Assembly: GCA_009930445.1 (NCBI GenBank)
Contig: RZYD01000114.1
Location: 1 to 7,484, forward strand
Length of the DNA stretch: 7,484 bases
Reading direction: 5' to 3'
Source: Bacteroidia bacterium
Lineage (GTDB): Bacteria > Bacteroidota > Bacteroidia > Bacteroidales > BM520
The translations under genes were made by a program, and so were the position numbers. Positions 5,257 through 7,484 of this stretch are shown here, piece by piece (the first letter of the stretch is position 1; every line of letters starts with the position of its first letter). The notes beneath the pieces were generated by a model. It was not told the DNA's origin, made no database searches, and worked only from the letters and a program-made list of their open reading frames with translations.

Positions 5257-6005
5257 GAGAGAATTACCTTGAAGGCACAGTCTCAACAACTCCATTCCCA
5301 ACAGTAAAGCCACCTATCCAACAGGTAAAGTTCAAAGCCATCGAATATATTCCTGATGCGATATTCAAGCAAACCCTGGTGAAGGCTGAGAGCAATTTCC
5401 ACCAATACCTTAGTACTTTGTTCCAAAATGAGCGCCATCGTTCCAATGTGCAATCTTTGTATCAGCTTGGATCCTATGAAAACGGCAAAGTTGTTTTCTG
5501 GCAAATAGATGATAAAGGAATGGTCAGAACGGGAAAAATCATGCAATATGACGCTGCGACAGGGCGACGAGACAGATCAATAAAACCATCATGGATACAC
5601 TATGAAAAAGACATTAAAAACACAAAATGCTGCTTTTTCGGAGAACATCTTTTACCTTCAAGTAAGAAGCCAGTAGGGATTGTTGAAAGCGAGGCTACAG
5701 CAGTGGTTGCAAGCCAATATTTGCAGGATTTCACATGGATAGCTACAGGAGGAAAAAACAACCTGGAAAACCTTCTTAGAGGCTGCTATTCGCTAAATAT
5801 GAGGAAGAAAAAAATCATACTATTTCCAGACCTCAGCGAAAACATGGCAACATTCCTTGAGTGGAGGGAAATTGGCGAAGAATTTCGGGAACGAAAATAT
5901 AACATCACAACATCATCTGCCCTTGAGGATTTAGGAGTTAGTTTAGAAGATCGCCGGGCAGGTTATGACTTACGGGATTACCTGGTAAAAGAAAACATTA
6001 AATAA
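4980..6005 (+). CDS. CHC2 zinc-finger primase, DUF6371/Toprim-like
   Basis: 341-aa DnaG-related primase that would make primers for element replication. The zinc ribbon has Cys36, Cys39 (FCPFCNSG) and Cys64, Cys67 (KCFSCGKG); Cys39 stands where classical CHC2 fingers have His. It ends with VIDFIMTLKKIGYKQALEYL, typical after the finger. A linker (97-118) leads to a DUF6371-like domain (about 120-341). This includes a Toprim-like core: GIVESEATAVVASQ (233-246, Glu236), WIATGGKNN (253-261) and IILFPDLSEN (279-288, Asp284), ending in AGYDLRDYLV. The acidic PDLS motif is sparse for a Toprim DxD site. The start is supported by gap-free alignment to the pseudogene start upstream. It follows the DUF3987 gene, the usual partner. 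No mobilization gene follows, unlike many Bacteroidota mobilizable elements. Confidence 0.92.
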   Translation: MNTSNLDLQKIKAIDIKKVIESESNISFRKNRGSFCPFCNSGNHNSRNSDSAFNINPQKNTFKCFSCGKGSSVIDFIMTLKKIGYKQALEYLRENYLEGTVSTTPFPTVKPPIQQVKFKAIEYIPDAIFKQTLVKAESNFHQYLSTLFQNERHRSNVQSLYQLGSYENGKVVFWQIDDKGMVRTGKIMQYDAATGRRDRSIKPSWIHYEKDIKNTKCCFFGEHLLPSSKKPVGIVESEATAVVASQYLQDFTWIATGGKNNLENLLRGCYSLNMRKKKIILFPDLSENMATFLEWREIGEEFRERKYNITTSSALEDLGVSLEDRRAGYDLRDYLVKENIK

Positions 6006-6291
6006 CAGCAGCTGTAAGATCCAACAAAAAAGTGTCGAAACCTCAATTTATCAACCAAGGGGTGTCGAAGATCGAAAAGGCTCTAGATCGCTGGCTAAAA
6101 ATCTGTCGGTAAACCACTTAACAGCAAATAAAATAAAAAATTGACGGTCGTCATACAAGGTATTTTAGCGTGTAGAATTAGTTATTTTCAGGTATCGTAT
6201 TACTATTTTTAGTAATATTGTAGAGTGAAAGAGGAATAATACCCTCACTAATAAGCTAAAGTATTTACCCCTATCATCCCCGCTACATTGA
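6006..6291. other. Gene-free stretch with small palindromes; possible element edge
   Basis: No convincing reading frame is seen. It holds two GTGTCGAA repeats 30 bp apart (6032-6039, 6062-6069) and a third TCGAA at 6072-6076. A short palindrome, TGACG-GT-CGTCA, lies at 6142-6153. A perfect 7-bp inverted repeat with a TTTT loop, ATTACTA and TAGTAAT, lies at 6199-6216. No TAnnTTTG promoter and no copy of the tRNA-Met att sequence are present. The colinear element genes end here, so an element edge or deletion joint could lie in this stretch. Confidence 0.4.
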
Positions 6292-6561
6292 ATGAAAGAA
6301 AACATCCTTGAACTGACAAAAGAGCACATCGAGCAAAACAAAGGCGATATTCACGGGAAAGTATCAGACTTCCTGATTGACGAGCTTGAGAACCATCACA
6401 CTCCCGGTATGAAGTTTTACCTTAGTCCAAGTGAGTATGAAGAGTACGACAAGGATCTTATCGGAGTGATGAAGTATCACAGAATGGTCTTTAACTGGAT
6501 CAAAAAGAATTTTAACTACTCCCTGAATCAGATAAACGTTATCTCGCAGGTTGGAGGTTGA
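6292..6561 (+). CDS. Small hypothetical protein, 89 aa
   Basis: I do not recognise this protein. It is acidic in its first half (ELTKEHIEQN, FLIDELENHH, SPSEYEEYDKDLIG) and more basic and aromatic near the end (VFNWIKKNFNYSLNQINVI), with no membrane segment, signal peptide or Cys. It looks like a small, mostly helical soluble protein. It starts 286 bp after the primase and is followed by a hairpin at 6567-6607, convergent with the FISUMP gene. No Shine-Dalgarno or recognisable promoter precedes it, which is normal for Bacteroidota. Codon use looks protein-like (few rare repeats, balanced residues), but it could still be a chance frame. It may be element cargo or a host gene; position does not decide. 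Confidence 0.5.
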   Translation: MKENILELTKEHIEQNKGDIHGKVSDFLIDELENHHTPGMKFYLSPSEYEEYDKDLIGVMKYHRMVFNWIKKNFNYSLNQINVISQVGG

Positions 6562-6566
6562 TTTTC

Positions 6567-6607
6567 TTCTTTGCAGGAGTGTAACATGAATACTCCAAAG
6601 CAAAGAA
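6567..6607. terminator. Hairpin between convergent genes
   Basis: TTCTTTGC (6567-6574) pairs with GCAAAGAA (6600-6607). Inside these, GGAGT (6576-6580) pairs with ACTCC (6592-6596), with a small internal loop and an 11-nt apical loop. The 13 paired positions directly after the 89-aa gene and ahead of the FISUMP stop on the other strand suggest a two-way terminator. No T-run follows on either strand, so the terminator call is moderate. Confidence 0.45.
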
Positions 6608-6707
6608 TGGTGGTAATTATATACTTCATTTTCATAACATAAATGGTTCAATCAATGACATATTGTTCTTATCATTTAAAAATATTCTAAAACAATTTAT
6701 CTTCTTG

Positions 6708-7484
6708 CTAATTTCTAACACAACGAACGGCAAAGCCATGGGACTTTAAATGGATGTAGTTTCGATAGACATTGGATTTATTGTAGCTCAGATAACGATA
6801 CCATGAACTCAAAGTGGAATTCTCAGTAGCACTCCACCATATTCCAAAAATATTTTCTCCATTAAAGTGTTCATTATTTCGGTATCCACCGGGTAGTCCA
6901 TTAAAGCCACTATGATTATCTTCGTTGCCTCCAACATTCCAACCAATTTTAGACTTTAAATGCATTCCAACATCAAAACCTCTATATTCAACACCATCCC
7001 ATTCCGGATCCCCAACAGGATATTGTGTATCTACCGTTCCTTCCAACACCTTCCATTCTTCATCAGTTGGCAAATGCCACCCATCAGGACAAATGCCCTG
7101 ACCATCTGTATTATCTCGTTCCCAGTTATCTGCAATGGCAGCGGCATAACTATATAAGGCCCCATACTCACTACCAATATTATTGTTATAATAACAGTAA
7201 GCATCATCGGTGTTATTGTTACTTAATGCAGCCCATTCATTATCATCAGTAACATAAGGTATTGGATCTCCGTTGGGGTAATGTGTAACCTTCAGGTTCT
7301 CTTTCATCCAGCACTGGTTGCCAATGAGAACAGTGTTATAAGTGTTACCATCGATGTCGGTTACCGTTTCAGGACAACTTCCGCCACCTGATATTAGTTC
7401 TATTACCACCTCATCAGAAGTACTTGCATTCTCATCATCATAAGAAGTAGCCTTTATGGTATACAATCCTACGTCTTCTGCATC
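6708..7484 (-). CDS. FISUMP-domain protein, 5' end beyond the window
   Basis: The visible part is 258 codons plus a TAG stop; the frame stays open to the window edge, so the true start lies outside. A TTG at 7464-7466 is not a credible start because it falls inside a domain. The first 35 or so visible residues (AEDVGLYTIKATSYDDENAS) look like the end of an Ig/PKD-like extracellular domain. A GGG linker follows, then a full FISUMP domain (Fibrobacter succinogenes major paralogous domain, TIGR02145): DIDGNTYNTVLIGNQCWMKE, GICPDGWHLPTDEEW, GFNGLPGGYR, WWSATE and a closing FAVRCVRN. Such proteins are secreted or surface-bound in Bacteroidota and Fibrobacterota; their biochemical role is not established. 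The C-terminus ends with the domain, with no visible sorting domain. It probably belongs to the host chromosome rather than the element core. Confidence 0.93.
   Translation of the reverse strand, partial: DAEDVGLYTIKATSYDDENASTSDEVVIELISGGGSCPETVTDIDGNTYNTVLIGNQCWMKENLKVTHYPNGDPIPYVTDDNEWAALSNNNTDDAYCYYNNNIGSEYGALYSYAAAIADNWERDNTDGQGICPDGWHLPTDEEWKVLEGTVDTQYPVGDPEWDGVEYRGFDVGMHLKSKIGWNVGGNEDNHSGFNGLPGGYRNNEHFNGENIFGIWWSATENSTLSSWYRYLSYNKSNVYRNYIHLKSHGFAVRCVRN

Noticed and set aside
6272..6279. TATCATCC before the 89-aa ORF as a further copy of the phased motif
   Set aside because: It is a single 8-mer without the second and third phased motifs or the 13-bp block, and is easily due to chance.
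6364..6651. 95-codon minus-strand frame opposite the 89-aa ORF
   Set aside because: It crosses the hairpin at 6567-6607, has an irregular composition, and is less protein-like than the plus-strand frame.
7464..7466. TTG as the start of the FISUMP protein
   Set aside because: The frame stays open to the window edge, and the codon falls inside an Ig/PKD-like strand (AEDVGLYTIKA), so the gene is truncated by the window.

Overview
The window looks like a chromosomal segment of a Bacteroidota bacterium. It carries the left end and core of a small integrative element, followed on the right by a probable host gene. The assignment rests on protein families: a SAM_5-type tyrosine recombinase, a DUF3987 ATPase, a CHC2/DUF6371-like primase and a FISUMP-domain surface protein. 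It is supported by the lack of Shine-Dalgarno sequences before the starts and by a Bacteroidota-type promoter (TTG, then TAnnTTTG) before the second gene.

Layout. Positions 1-150 hold two direct copies of a 42-bp sequence that reads, on the minus strand, as the 3' part of an elongator tRNA-Met. A terminator-like hairpin lies between them. In both copies the T-loop is replaced by an 18-nt palindrome. The second copy reaches the anticodon loop and stops inside a 17-bp palindrome, which marks the probable att junction. Positions 146-299 are an AT-rich leader with a tandem 12-bp repeat, probably integrase or excisionase binding DNA. Then come, all on the plus strand: integrase (300-1526), an unrecognised 320-aa protein (1607-2569), an excisionase-like HTH protein (2643-2969), a DUF3987 ATPase (2972-4315), a 664-bp gap, and a CHC2-type primase (4980-6005). 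Positions 6006-6291 contain no convincing gene. A small orphan ORF follows (6292-6561). A FISUMP gene runs on the minus strand off the right edge.

How the genes fit together: integrase plus HTH protein would handle integration and excision, and DUF3987 plus primase would form a replication module, a layout known from Bacteroidota mobilizable elements and satellites. No relaxase, mobilization gene, capsid gene or cargo is visible. No intact tRNA-Met (the expected far end) is present, so the element is either decayed or continues past the FISUMP gene.

The most informative find is in the 4316-4979 gap. It is not ordinary intergenic DNA but an old, diverged duplication of about 480 bp. A first copy of the primase 5' end (4508-4785) is a pseudogene, with one frameshift and loss of the second zinc-binding Cys pair. 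It is fused to a second copy of the last codons of the DUF3987 gene, including its stop, and then to a second copy of the intergenic region that leads into the intact primase. Both intergenic copies keep a 13-bp identical block and three TATCA-like motifs at 10- and 11-bp steps, which makes them candidate origin or operator DNA.
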